From the NCBI GenBank assembly GCA_016215605.1, contig JACRJB010000037.1, positions 41,506-105,505 of the forward strand: a DNA stretch of 64,000 nucleotides. The letters are read 5' to 3'. The notes below the pieces were generated by a model. It ran no database searches, was not told the DNA's origin, and saw nothing but the letters and a program-made list of their open reading frames with translations. Shown here piece by piece: positions 27,871 to 36,916 of the stretch (positions are counted from its first letter, which is position 1; the number at the start of each line of letters is the position of its first letter). Position numbers and translations under genes: made by a program. The DNA comes from Rhodopseudomonas palustris (GTDB lineage Bacteria > Pseudomonadota > Alphaproteobacteria > Rhizobiales > Xanthobacteraceae).

Positions 27871-28221
27871 CTACTGATACGCGGCGGCGAAGAAACTGCG
27901 CTCCAGGCGATAACGTCCGCCGACGTCGCGATAGACCTGCCGCAGGCACTGCCCGCCATGGCAGACCGCCGCAGCGCCGTTCTGGCAGCCCAGATACTCG
28001 AAATGCAGAATGATCGTCGACGGCGCGTAGGTCACGAAGTAATGCCCCGCGACCGGGCCAGCCGGACATCGCGCCGCCACGGCACGCTGGATCTCCGGCG
28101 GCAATTGCGAGAGGTGATACGAATTCCAGAGCGGATCTTTCGGCATCTGCGCCGATGCGGCGTATCCGGCGCCGCACAGTGCAAGCGAGGCGATGCTCGC
28201 CAAGACAGAACGTGAGATCAC
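27871..28221 (-). CDS. Small secreted cysteine-containing protein
   Basis: A 116-residue protein. The GTG start at 28221 is chosen because GGGAGGA stands before it and a signal peptide follows at once (VISRSVLASIASLALCGAGY). The longer frame to 28314 has no such signal. The mature part contains four cysteines (ARCPAG, YLGCQNG, VCHGGQC) that could form two disulfides. No family recognised. It is convergent with the TIGR03808 gene and transcribed in the same direction as the porin gene upstream on the minus strand. Confidence 0.65.
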   Translation of the reverse strand: MISRSVLASIASLALCGAGYAASAQMPKDPLWNSYHLSQLPPEIQRAVAARCPAGPVAGHYFVTYAPSTIILHFEYLGCQNGAAAVCHGGQCLRQVYRDVGGRYRLERSFFAAAYQ

Positions 28222-28388
28222 GGCATCCTCCCGAAGATGCGTCGCGGCTCGGCTGAGCGCGATCGTGGATCTGCACGGGACGATAGCCGAGCGAAGCTGA
28301 CAGGATGCTTTCAACCCGACGGCGCGGCGGCGGGCGCAACTCTTCGCAATTGCGTGGCGATCTCAGAAAATGAGCATTGGGGCCGCCT

Positions 28389-30404
28389 CTAGAACTGCGT
28401 GCGCAGCCGGGTTGCGACGATCGACACCGGTCCGCGATCGCGATTGAACGCGGGATTGGCGATGAACTGATAGTCCGCGGTGAGCCGCCAGGAATAGATC
28501 GGCAGACTGTAATACGCCTCGATCACCTGCTCGCTGGCCGGATTGGGAAGACGGCCGTCGCCGACGATCGCCGTCAGACCGCCGGCATCGAGATAGGCGA
28601 TCCGCGACGACGAAATGTGATTGATCAGGCCCGCGAGGCCGAAGGTGTCGTCGGAGCGTCCCCACAGCCGGCCGGAGACCGACAAGCCTGCGGACACGGT
28701 CCGATCCGAATCGGTGAAGGCGTTGGCCTCCAAATTCGGGCTGCTGAAGCCGGCGCGCGCGAACAGCCCGACGTCCGACGTCAGCTGCTGCTCCAGACTG
28801 GCGGAAACCCCGCTCTTGCTGGTGTAGCGCCGCACGTCGGCAGTGCTCGGGATCGCGCCGGTGATCTGGGCCAGCCGCACCGCATCGTTGAAATTCCCGA
28901 GCCGGGCGCGGTTCAGGAAGCCGGTGACCAGCAGCTTGCCGGGCTGCCCCGCCAAATGGTGGCGGTGCTCGAGTTCGCCGACGATCTGGAACTGGCCGAA
29001 GCTGGGATCGAGATCGGTGCTGTTCGGCGTCACCGGCAGATCGAACACGCCGGCGCGAGCCGTCCACGAACCGGTGTACCACTCCACGGCCGCGCCATAG
29101 GTGAAGGCCCAGGCGTCGGCGGCGTAGTCGAACGTCGCGGCGTCGGCGAAGCCCCAATTGAGGAAGTCGACGCGCGGATCGTGGGCGTATTTGTTGACAT
29201 CGAAGATATCGCCCACCGAAAACTTGCCGGCGGTGACGACGATGCGGTCGGACGACTGCTTGCCGGCGAACTGGTTGGGACCGCCCTGCACCGTCTGGAT
29301 CTCGCCGCCCAGATCGATCGTCTGCCGGATGAAGTAGCGCGGCAGCCGCGCATAGGGATAGTCGGAGCCGACCTTGTAGGATTCGCCGCTGGGAAACGCC
29401 GCGACGCCGAAGGTGCCGCTCAATCCGAAGCCCTGATCGATTTCCGGATTGATCCACAATTCCGCGCCGTCCCACAGCCTGGCGCCGAGATAGAACGTCG
29501 TATCGAAGGTCTGGCGGCCCTGATTAGGAGCCAGACTATTGGCGCCGCTATAGGGCGCGCGGAACGGAAATGCGTATTGCCAGGTCAGCGTCGTCTGGCC
29601 GTGAACCGCGAAGCGATCCAGCTCCAGGGCATCGATGCCCCTGGTGAAGATGTCGGTTTTGGCGAGATCCTCGCCGAGGTGATAGTCCAGGCCGAGCCGG
29701 ATGCTGTGGGTCAGCATGTCCGACTCGACGCGCTGCCCGGCGATCGGGAAATTCACCCCGGCACGGCCGAACCCGGTCGCGAGATATTCGATGCGCCCGC
29801 TCCAGGCCGGCGCGATCGGCACCCCCACGCCGACGCCGGCGGCCCATCCGAGTCGCCACAGCAGGACGCTCTCGGTCGCAGGCGCCGCCGCCTCGCTGGT
29901 CCAGCGCAGCCGATCGTAGCTCCAGGCCAAGCCCGCGGTCGCGTACGGCAACCAGCCGCCGAGCGCGTAGCCGAGCCGACCGCGAACCGTGCCCGACAGC
30001 AGCACTTGATCGTCGTAGCGCTGCGGTCCTGCCGCCGGCGAACCGAACGACTGACTCCCGCGCAGCTGGTTCGGCGAGCTCAAATCGGCCTCGATGCCGA
30101 GCAGCCAGCGCGACGGCAGCACGAGATTGTAGCCGGACTGAAGCCCGATCGCGTAACTGCCGGTGCCCTTGAAAGCCTGAAAAGGATCGAACAGGTCGAG
30201 CTCGCCGCCGATCCCTGCCCCGCCCGGCGCCGCCGACCAGGCCGAGCGGCCGACGAATGCGCTGAGATGGCTGCCGACGTAGAAACCGCCGAAGTCGAAC
30301 GACGCGGAAGCCGCAGATATCCGATCAGCCTTGACGGCGTCCGCTGCCGCTGCAGGGCTCGCCAACAGAGCTGCGATCACGCCGGGATAAACTGTCTTCC
30401 ACAT
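28389..30404 (-). CDS. Fused outer-membrane protein: Omp25-like barrel plus OprB-type carbohydrate porin
   Basis: A 671-residue outer-membrane protein with two parts. After a signal peptide (cleavage at AAA|DAV) residues about 35-250 look like an Omp25/Omp31-type small barrel (FGGFYVGSHLS, LLGIEADL, GRLGYALGGWLPYATAGLAWS). Residues about 265-671 resemble the OprB/carbohydrate porin family (FLNWGFADAATFDYAADAWAF, LPRYFIRQTIDLGGE) and end in a C-terminal Phe. Similar long proteins are known in Bradyrhizobium. It probably allows diffusion of sugars or small solutes. A 7-6-7 inverted repeat lies 56 bases before its start. Confidence 0.85.
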   Translation of the reverse strand: MWKTVYPGVIAALLASPAAAADAVKADRISAASASFDFGGFYVGSHLSAFVGRSAWSAAPGGAGIGGELDLFDPFQAFKGTGSYAIGLQSGYNLVLPSRWLLGIEADLSSPNQLRGSQSFGSPAAGPQRYDDQVLLSGTVRGRLGYALGGWLPYATAGLAWSYDRLRWTSEAAAPATESVLLWRLGWAAGVGVGVPIAPAWSGRIEYLATGFGRAGVNFPIAGQRVESDMLTHSIRLGLDYHLGEDLAKTDIFTRGIDALELDRFAVHGQTTLTWQYAFPFRAPYSGANSLAPNQGRQTFDTTFYLGARLWDGAELWINPEIDQGFGLSGTFGVAAFPSGESYKVGSDYPYARLPRYFIRQTIDLGGEIQTVQGGPNQFAGKQSSDRIVVTAGKFSVGDIFDVNKYAHDPRVDFLNWGFADAATFDYAADAWAFTYGAAVEWYTGSWTARAGVFDLPVTPNSTDLDPSFGQFQIVGELEHRHHLAGQPGKLLVTGFLNRARLGNFNDAVRLAQITGAIPSTADVRRYTSKSGVSASLEQQLTSDVGLFARAGFSSPNLEANAFTDSDRTVSAGLSVSGRLWGRSDDTFGLAGLINHISSSRIAYLDAGGLTAIVGDGRLPNPASEQVIEAYYSLPIYSWRLTADYQFIANPAFNRDRGPVSIVATRLRTQF

Positions 30405-30459
30405 TCATCGACTCGCACCGATCGACTTGCCTCACACGTCGCCAGATCAATCGACCTTT

Positions 30460-30479
30460 GATGTCAGCCCGATGACATC
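30460..30479. promoter_or_regulatory. Inverted repeat, possible operator of the porin gene
   Basis: GATGTCA-GCCCGA-TGACATC, a perfect 7-bp dyad with a 6-base spacer. It lies 56 bases upstream of the porin start and 144 bases downstream of the Csp gene stop. Size and position suit a dimeric repressor or activator; the regulator is unknown. Confidence 0.4.
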
Positions 30480-30623
30480 TCCGGCGATTCGGCACCCCCG
30501 GCATCAATCGGTGATGTCGCGCGCGGCGCCACGATCAAATCGCGACTTGCTCGCAACAAGCGAAGCAAAGATCACGCTTCGCAGCCTTCAGTGCGGCAAC
30601 GACGCACGCGTCGCGCGGCTCGC

Positions 30624-31067
30624 TCAAGCCGCCCGACACGCGTCGGCGCAGGCCTTGCAGGCGTCCGCGCAGGCCTTGCAGGTGTCGTGCTTGTCGGCGT
30701 GCTTGCGGCATTCCTTTTCGCACGCTTCGCAGACCGCGAGCGCAACCTTGGCCATCCCGGCCAGATTGTCCGAGCCGGCCGACGCGAGCTTTTGCAGCGT
30801 CGCGCACACCGACAGCATCTGATCGACCGACTTGGCGCAGGCCGCCAGCGAGGCGTCGCCTGCGGCGAAGGACTGCAGGCAATGCGCGATACAGGCCTGG
30901 CCGGCCTTGACGCAATCGGACGCCGTGTCGATCAGCTTCTTGTTGGCCGGAGCGGCACCAGCCGCCGCGGCGTGCATATGGGCGGAGTGGTCCTCGGCCG
31001 CCATGGCCGGAAGCGTCGTGCACAGCACGGCGCCGAAGATCGACAAGATGTTGCGACGGTCCAACAT
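30624..31067 (-). CDS. Four-helix bundle copper-storage protein (Csp type)
   Basis: A 147-residue exported protein that would store Cu(I) inside a four-helix bundle lined with cysteines. The mature part carries 13 Cys, many in helical CxxxC or CxxC spacing (VCEACEKEC, CKACADACKACADAC), the same number as reported for methanotroph Csp1. The signal peptide has twin arginines (LDRRNILSIFGAVL), consistent with Tat export of a folded protein. His and Met residues follow the cleavage site (EDHSAHMHA). The second ATG at 31067 is favoured because AGGGGA is 6 bases before it. It lies downstream of the copper-type TonB receptor, on the same strand. Confidence 0.9.
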   Translation of the reverse strand: MLDRRNILSIFGAVLCTTLPAMAAEDHSAHMHAAAAGAAPANKKLIDTASDCVKAGQACIAHCLQSFAAGDASLAACAKSVDQMLSVCATLQKLASAGSDNLAGMAKVALAVCEACEKECRKHADKHDTCKACADACKACADACRAA

Positions 31068-31202
31068 GGGCATTCCCCTGAGCGAATACGAGACGGAATC
31101 CTGTACTCCATCGCGCAGAAAACGCAATTTTCCGTTCTCCAGCCGATCGGTCCAAGACTCCGACCGGCGCCCCACTCCAGACTGCCAGGCCTCAACGCAA
31201 AC

Positions 31203-31233
31203 CGGGGCCTCCTCCCGACGAGAGGAGGCCCCG
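31203..31233 (-). terminator. Hairpin terminator after the copper TonB receptor
   Basis: A perfect 12-bp stem (CGGGGCCTCCTC / GAGGAGGCCCCG) with a 7-base loop, 33 bases after the receptor stop on the minus strand, followed by a modest T-rich run (GGTTTGCGTT). It separates the receptor message from the Csp gene, which would then need its own promoter or read-through. Confidence 0.65.
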
Positions 31234-31265
31234 ATCCGTTGTGCGGTAGACCGCCTACCGTTCGA

Positions 31266-33560
31266 TCAGAACGACACGGTCAGTCTCGTATTGAACGACC
31301 GCCCCATTCCCGGAACGGCGTAGCCCCAGATCGGCGACGACCCCATCATCGACACCGAGCGATGATCGACGAGATCGGCGCCGCCGAGCGGCAGGGTGTA
31401 GAACTTGTCGAACACATTATCGATGCCGACATCGAGTCGAACGTTCTGCCAGCGATAGCCGGTGCGCAGATTGAGCAGCGCGTAGGCTGGCGTCGTCAGT
31501 TCGTTGCGGACTTCGCTGACGTCGTTCTTGGCACCGACCAGTTGCACTTCCGCACTGCTGACCCAGCCGCCGAGTTCGTGATCGAGCGCGAGCTTCGCGT
31601 TGATCGGCATCACATGATAGAGGTTGATGCCGTCGGTGCGCTGGCCGCGGACGTAAGCGAGTTGACCGCGCAGCACGCCCCGGCCATAGGCCGGATTGTC
31701 CCAGACCGCCAGCTTGCCGTCGAGATTGACGCCGTAAAGCTGGGCGTCGTGATTGGCGAACTGCAGCAGCACGAAGCTGTTCTTGGCGGTCAGGTTCGCC
31801 GCGGAACAATTGCGGACGGCACAACGGTCGACATCGATGTAGTCCTGAACGTAGCTGTAATACGGCGTGACGCGAACTTCCCAGGACGTCTGTGCAGGAT
31901 CGTGCCAGGCGGCGGTGAAGCTCACCGTGTGCGCCTTCTCCGGCTTGAGATCGAGATTTCCGACATAGCCGTTGCCGTCGCCGAACCAGCCGTTCATCTT
32001 CATGCCCATCGCCGAGGTCGACCAGGCGTAGCGCTCGTAGAGATTGGGAGAGCGGGTCTTGCGGGCGAAGCCGAGTTCGAACTGGCTGATCGGATTGGGC
32101 TCGTAACGGATCAAGGCGGAGCCGTCGAAATTGACGTCGGTCCGGGCGTGGTCACGCGAGTTGAACGCCGCGGCGTCGGCGGCGTACATCATGTTGTAGC
32201 CCTGGACGTTGCCGGTGTTCATCCAGACGACGTCGTTGCGCAGGCCGAGCAGCGTCGTCCATTCGCGATTCCAATGCCGCTCCCACTCGACGAAGGTGCC
32301 GATCCGCGTGCGCGTGCCGTCGTTGAGGTTGATGAACGTGTTGGGCGACATCATCGACGCTCCGGCCACCGGATTCCACCAGTCGTCGAGTTCGTAGCGG
32401 TGCGCCTCGTTGCCGACACGGATCAGATCGTGATCGGAGGCGATCACCGTGGCCTTCAGATTGTAGCCGACATCGACGCCGCGGGTGTCCATCGGCATGT
32501 TGCTGACCTTGTCAGGCGCGATGAAGCCCATGGTGTGGCGGATGCGGTGATAGAAGCCGGAGGCCTCGAATTGGCCCCAGTCGAACGCGCCTTCGTAACG
32601 GCCGTTGATGAAGGCGGACTGGTTGTAGACCATGTCCATGTACTGGTTGACGTAGCCCTGATACGGGATGAACTGCCCGCCGACCTGCACGGTGAACAGA
32701 TTGCCGACATCGCGCTTCGACAGGCTGAGGGCATGGTTCTGCACCTCGTACAGCGTCGACTTCACCGTCATGCCGTTGCCGGCCTTGTAGTTGCCCGCTC
32801 GCACCCAGCCTCCGTTGTAGGTGATGCTGGTGTCCTGGTTGGCGACCGTCGCCGACGCGTCGACGCCATAGGCGTTGCCGTTGCTGCGGTAGAAGCCGGA
32901 CGCTGTGGCGCTCGTCAGCCAGCCGGGCCCGGTCGCGAACCGCGGCGGCGCGGTGGTGACGTCGATCTTGCCCCCGATATAGTCGCCGCCGACGCTGACC
33001 GGCGCCACGCCGAGATAGGCGCGCATCTCGGCGATCATCTGCGGATTGACGAAAGACAGCGGCGGATTCATCTCGTTGGGACAGGCTGGGCTGATCAGCA
33101 TGCTGTTGATCGCCACCTGCACGCGGTCGGCGCCCATGCCATTCAGCACCGGCAGGCTGGAGACACCGCCCGCGCCCCAAACCGCACCGCCGGGAATGTC
33201 GGTGACGAGCGACGCCGAATCGCTGGTGCCGAGACTACGCGCGACCGCAGTGCCGGCCGTGATCGTCGTCGCGGTTGCAGGCACAACGAGCCCCTCGGGG
33301 GGCGGCGCCGGCGGCAGCGGATTGACGGCGGCGACAGCGGGAGCGCGCGGCGGCGCTGTCCTGGCGCGTCCGGCACGTGGCTTCTGCCGAGGCTTCGACG
33401 GTTCGACGACAATCGTCGAGAGATCTCTCGCCGCCTGCGCCGAGGCGGGCGTCGGGCTGAGCGATGCGGCGGACAATGCCGCCAAGGCGAGCGGAAGGGA
33501 CAGCAGTGAGCTGGTAACGAGAACGGACCGGCGGAAGCCGGATGACGACGGGGATTTCAT
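31266..33560 (-). CDS. TonB-dependent copper receptor (OprC/NosA type)
   Basis: A 764-residue outer-membrane receptor. Signal peptide near residues 10-42, then a Pro/Arg-rich linker. The plug carries CPNEMNPPLSFVNP and GVAPVSVGGDYIGGKI, close to the Met/Pro-Pro motif and GG-D-IGG turn of copper receptors OprC and NosA. The barrel ends in Phe (RLTVSF). There is no STN domain. In NosA and OprC the Met/Cys of this plug motif help bind copper, and both residues are present here. It sits between a DUF2946 gene and a Csp gene, which together make a copper uptake and storage locus. The start is the first ATG before the signal peptide; the ribosome site is weak. Confidence 0.88.
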   Translation of the reverse strand: MKSPSSSGFRRSVLVTSSLLSLPLALAALSAASLSPTPASAQAARDLSTIVVEPSKPRQKPRAGRARTAPPRAPAVAAVNPLPPAPPPEGLVVPATATTITAGTAVARSLGTSDSASLVTDIPGGAVWGAGGVSSLPVLNGMGADRVQVAINSMLISPACPNEMNPPLSFVNPQMIAEMRAYLGVAPVSVGGDYIGGKIDVTTAPPRFATGPGWLTSATASGFYRSNGNAYGVDASATVANQDTSITYNGGWVRAGNYKAGNGMTVKSTLYEVQNHALSLSKRDVGNLFTVQVGGQFIPYQGYVNQYMDMVYNQSAFINGRYEGAFDWGQFEASGFYHRIRHTMGFIAPDKVSNMPMDTRGVDVGYNLKATVIASDHDLIRVGNEAHRYELDDWWNPVAGASMMSPNTFINLNDGTRTRIGTFVEWERHWNREWTTLLGLRNDVVWMNTGNVQGYNMMYAADAAAFNSRDHARTDVNFDGSALIRYEPNPISQFELGFARKTRSPNLYERYAWSTSAMGMKMNGWFGDGNGYVGNLDLKPEKAHTVSFTAAWHDPAQTSWEVRVTPYYSYVQDYIDVDRCAVRNCSAANLTAKNSFVLLQFANHDAQLYGVNLDGKLAVWDNPAYGRGVLRGQLAYVRGQRTDGINLYHVMPINAKLALDHELGGWVSSAEVQLVGAKNDVSEVRNELTTPAYALLNLRTGYRWQNVRLDVGIDNVFDKFYTLPLGGADLVDHRSVSMMGSSPIWGYAVPGMGRSFNTRLTVSF

Positions 33561-33706
33561 CTTGAACGACTCGCGAGACTGAGCGCGGCGATGCGGCGCT
33601 GGCGCGGGATCACTGCTTCGGGGCGCTCGCAACGCAACGAACGACCAGTCGGCAGCAACGAACGGCTAAGCACGCGGACGACGTCAGCCGTCTGCGATGC
33701 TGACAG

Positions 33707-34162
33707 TCAGGCGATGGCTGGTGGGCCGCGGGGCGAATGGGAAGCGGCCGGCCTGCTGCGGGGAGCCGCCGCCAACAGCGGCCAGATCTGAGAGCGCCAG
33801 ATCCAGGTCTGGAACGGAGTCGAGGCGGCGGCCAAGGCCGGCGGCGGCAGGCTGGTCGCGATGACACAGGCGATGCACTTGAAACGCACCGCCACGCGGT
33901 CCGTCGAGTCCGCGGGCGTGGATGAATCGCCCACATGGCAGATTTCGGCAGCCGCCAGAGGATCGAGCGGCCCCATCCCGATCGCCGGCACAATCGCCGA
34001 GAGGGCGATCTGCAGCAGCAGCGCGAGAGCGACGATCCAACTCACCGCGAGACGGGCGACAGCAGTGGATTGTACGATCGCTCGGTGTCCAGACGACAAC
34101 CATTCCGGATCGCGCTGACGCACGCCAAAAGCCGACCGCTGCGTCAGGTGGCGCGGCATCAT
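33707..34162 (-). CDS. DUF2946 family small protein, copper locus 1
   Basis: A 151-residue protein with one N-terminal hydrophobic helix (SWIVALALLLQIALSAIVPAIG). The DUF2946 cysteine pattern follows: one Cys-His (EICHVG) and, some 22 residues later, FKCIACV. Such proteins accompany copper-type TonB receptors and may hand over copper in the periplasm, though none has a defined activity. The start at 34162 follows GGGGAAG; a shorter start at GTG 34123 is possible. A paralogue stands at 49721-50071 in the second copper locus. 146 bases separate it from the receptor gene. Confidence 0.7.
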   Translation of the reverse strand: MMPRHLTQRSAFGVRQRDPEWLSSGHRAIVQSTAVARLAVSWIVALALLLQIALSAIVPAIGMGPLDPLAAAEICHVGDSSTPADSTDRVAVRFKCIACVIATSLPPPALAAASTPFQTWIWRSQIWPLLAAAPRSRPAASHSPRGPPAIA

Positions 34163-34322
34163 ATCCGAGATCTTCCCCTGCCCAATCCAATCGAAGCTAC
34201 ACAGCCGCTCGTCGGCACGGCAACATGCGTGAAACTACGTAGCCGATGGTGGAACAGGCGGGGCTGGCCGTCCGGTGCCGGAGGCCGCCTCCCGGAATGG
34301 CGCTCCGGTCAGTATCTTCAGA

Positions 34323-34350
34323 TGCGCCCCGGGACGAGCCCCGGGGCGCA
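34323..34350 (-). terminator. Hairpin after the chemoreceptor gene
   Basis: A perfect 11-bp stem (TGCGCCCCGGG / CCCGGGGCGCA) with a 6-base loop, 28 bases after the chemoreceptor stop on the minus strand. No T-run follows, so it may be a weak or Rho-assisted terminator, or only an mRNA-stabilising hairpin. Confidence 0.5.
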
Positions 34351-34377
34351 AAGGTTTGGGAGTTGCGGTGTCCGGGC

Positions 34378-36444
34378 TTACGCCGCGCGCACCGTTTCGA
34401 CGAAGCGGCTTACCTCTTGCCGCAGGCGGTTGCTGTCGCGCGACAGCGACTGCGCCGCGGCCAGCACCTGCGACGACGCCGAGCCGGTCTCGGTGGCGCC
34501 GCGCTGCACGTCGGTGATGTTGGACGAGACCTGCTGGGTGCCCTGCGCCGCCTGCTGCACGTTGCGGGAGATCTCGTGCGTCGCCGCGCCCTGCTCTTCC
34601 ACCGCCGAGGCGATGGTCGAGGCGATCTCCGACATCCGCTCGATGGTGCCGCCGATCTCGCGGATGGCGCCGACCGATTCCTGGGTCGCCGCCTGCATGC
34701 CGCTGATCTGCTGGCTGATCTCGCCGGTGGCCTTGCCGGTCTGCTCGGCCAACGCCTTGACCTCCTGCGCCACCACGGCAAAGCCGCGGCCGGCGTCCCC
34801 GGCGCGCGCCGCCTCGATCGTGGCGTTCAGCGCCAGCAGGTTGGTCTGGCCGGCGATGGTGTTGATCAGGTCGACGACATCGCCGATCCGGCTCGCCGCT
34901 TCGGCGAGCTGACTGATCCGGCCGTTGGTTTTGCGGGCCTGATCGACGGCGTCGCCGGCGATCCGCGCCGACTCCTGGACCTGACGGCTGATCTCGGAGA
35001 TCGACGACGCCATTTGTTCGGTCGCCGAGGCCACCGACTGCACGTTCGCCGAGGCCTGCTCCGACGCCGCCGCCACCGAGGTCGCCAGCTCCTGCGCGTG
35101 ATCGGCGGTCGCGGTCAGCGTGCCGGCGGACGCTTCCAGTTCGGTCGAGGCCGAGGACACGGTCTCGATGATCTCGCCGACCGCGCCTTCGAACCCGTCG
35201 GCCAGCCGCCGCATCTCGGCCTTGTGCTCCTCGGCGACGCGGCGCTCGGCCTCTTCCTGCTCCAGCTTCAGGCGTTGCACGTCGAGCGCGTTGGCCTTGA
35301 ACACTTCGACGGTGCAGGCCATCAGCCCGATCTCGTCCAGCCGGCCCGAGCCGGGGACGGCGACGTCGAGCTTGCCGGAGGCGAGCTCGCGCATCGCGTC
35401 CGACATCTGAACGATCGGACGCGACACCGCGCGACCGATCAGCCATGCCAGCACGATGCCGATCAGCTGCGCCGCGATGGTGATGATCAGAGTCTGGCTG
35501 CGTGTATCGGCGACCAGCGCCTTGGTCTCCTGCCCGATCTGCTTCTGTTCGGCGACGCCGACCTGATTGATGCGCGCGGCCGCGGCGGCCAGGGTCTGCG
35601 CCCCCTTGGCCATCTCGACGATCTTGGTCTCGACCGCGAGCACGTCGGCCGACGCCCGGCGGAAGCCGTCGGCGTAGGTCGTAAGGTCGGCTTCGATCGC
35701 GGCGAGCTGCTTCTGCTCGGCGGCGCTGTCGAGCGACACCTTCAGGGCCGACAGCGACGCCTTGAGGTCGGTGATCGCCTTTTCGGCGGCGCCGGACGCG
35801 TCTTTCTCCAGCCGGATTCCCAGCACCTTGCTGGCGGCCAGCCGCAGCGTCAGGATCTGCTTGACGGCCTGTCCGACCAGCAGCGCGTGGCCGCCGTTGC
35901 CGTCGCCGGTCATCGTCGCGCTCTGCAATTGCTCCAGCTTGCTCATCAATCGCTGGCCGACCGGACCCAGCACGTCGAGCGTCAGGCGATTCTGGTCCTG
36001 GCGCAGCTTGACGACCTCGACGAACTCCCGGCTGTAGCTGCCGAACTGGCGATCGATATCGGCCATGATGGCCTGGGTTTCGGGATTGTTGATCTGACGC
36101 AGCCCGATCGCCACGCTGTCGGCGAGCTTTTGTTTGCGGTGTTCGGCTTCGCCGAGCAACGCTTCATCGCCGGTCAGTCCGTATTCGCGGACGACGCTGC
36201 GGAACGAGCCGAATCCGCGATCGATCTCGTGCGCGATGTCGACGACTTCGACGCGCTGCCCGAACGCCGTGAACGCTGTGCCGAGCGAACCGAAGCCGGA
36301 GTAGTTCATCACGGCGAGGATGGCCATCAGCACCTGCACGGCGGCGAAGCCGATCAGGATCTTGGTGCCGATCTTGCGATTGGTGAAGAATGCGAGAGGT
36401 CCGACGGACGTCGGAGCGACGATTGGCGGGGCGGTGCGGGTCAT
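34378..36444 (-). CDS. Methyl-accepting chemotaxis protein
   Basis: A 688-residue transmembrane chemoreceptor. TM1 is near residues 30-50 ([21 protein letters not shown]). A long helical periplasmic sensor (about 50-325) follows, large enough to be a bimodular helical bundle. TM2 is near 325-345 ([19 protein letters not shown]), followed by HAMP. The cytoplasmic coiled coil includes the conserved hairpin tip [20 protein letters not shown] that contacts CheA/CheW. No CheR-binding pentapeptide is at the C-terminus (VETVRAA). No che genes are nearby, so it feeds a distant array. Ligand unknown. An FNR/FixK-type box lies 265 bases upstream. Confidence 0.95.
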   Translation of the reverse strand: MTRTAPPIVAPTSVGPLAFFTNRKIGTKILIGFAAVQVLMAILAVMNYSGFGSLGTAFTAFGQRVEVVDIAHEIDRGFGSFRSVVREYGLTGDEALLGEAEHRKQKLADSVAIGLRQINNPETQAIMADIDRQFGSYSREFVEVVKLRQDQNRLTLDVLGPVGQRLMSKLEQLQSATMTGDGNGGHALLVGQAVKQILTLRLAASKVLGIRLEKDASGAAEKAITDLKASLSALKVSLDSAAEQKQLAAIEADLTTYADGFRRASADVLAVETKIVEMAKGAQTLAAAAARINQVGVAEQKQIGQETKALVADTRSQTLIITIAAQLIGIVLAWLIGRAVSRPIVQMSDAMRELASGKLDVAVPGSGRLDEIGLMACTVEVFKANALDVQRLKLEQEEAERRVAEEHKAEMRRLADGFEGAVGEIIETVSSASTELEASAGTLTATADHAQELATSVAAASEQASANVQSVASATEQMASSISEISRQVQESARIAGDAVDQARKTNGRISQLAEAASRIGDVVDLINTIAGQTNLLALNATIEAARAGDAGRGFAVVAQEVKALAEQTGKATGEISQQISGMQAATQESVGAIREIGGTIERMSEIASTIASAVEEQGAATHEISRNVQQAAQGTQQVSSNITDVQRGATETGSASSQVLAAAQSLSRDSNRLRQEVSRFVETVRAA

Positions 36445-36916
36445 GATCTGACTTTCACTTCGAGCGCGCGGTCGGCGGCTCGGCTGCAACCATTGCGGGT
36501 CACATCAGGCATCGATCCGCGGCAACACGATATCCCCAGTCGTCGCGGCGGATCTCCCTGGTGTGAGTGTTTTACGGCGAACGACAAAGTCCGCTGATCG
36601 ATGACTGCGCCGGAAATCATTTGAAAAGTTTAAAGATGCGAGCGGTACAACTGATCAAATATGTCGATCAGTCGGCTTTGTTTGCAGCGAGTGATCGAGT
36701 CGTCGTGATTGATCCCGATCAAACCAACACCACAACGCCTTATTTCCGTTGTGCTTGTCGACGGACGCGTTCGCGTCGATCAAGTGCTCGCAGCGTTGTG
36801 CCCGACAAAGCGCCGGGTGTTTCCTTTCACCAAAGGTCTAGCGACCAGAGCGCGCATGTCGGAACGACTTGCAAACATTTGCGTCGTGAACAGACCCTCT
36901 CGCTTCCGGATGGACG
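36445..36916. other. Divergent control region with an FNR/FixK box
   Basis: 472 bp between the divergent chemoreceptor (minus) and alpha/beta hydrolase (plus) genes. It contains the FNR/FixK-type box at 36709-36722 and locally AT-rich sequence (36610-36670) suited to promoters. No credible gene was found. Confidence 0.5.
36709..36722. promoter_or_regulatory. FNR/FixK-type box
   Basis: TTGAT-CCCG-ATCAA is a perfect 5-4-5 match to the FNR/FixK consensus TTGAT-N4-ATCAA, the oxygen-response operator of rhizobia and Rhodopseudomonas. It is 194 bases upstream of the hydrolase and 264 upstream of the chemoreceptor start. Which gene it serves is not decided by distance. Confidence 0.6.

Noticed and set aside
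30591..33509. Open frame of 972 codons on the plus strand opposite Csp and the copper receptor
   Set aside because: Antisense shadow of two well-supported genes; composition is artefactual.
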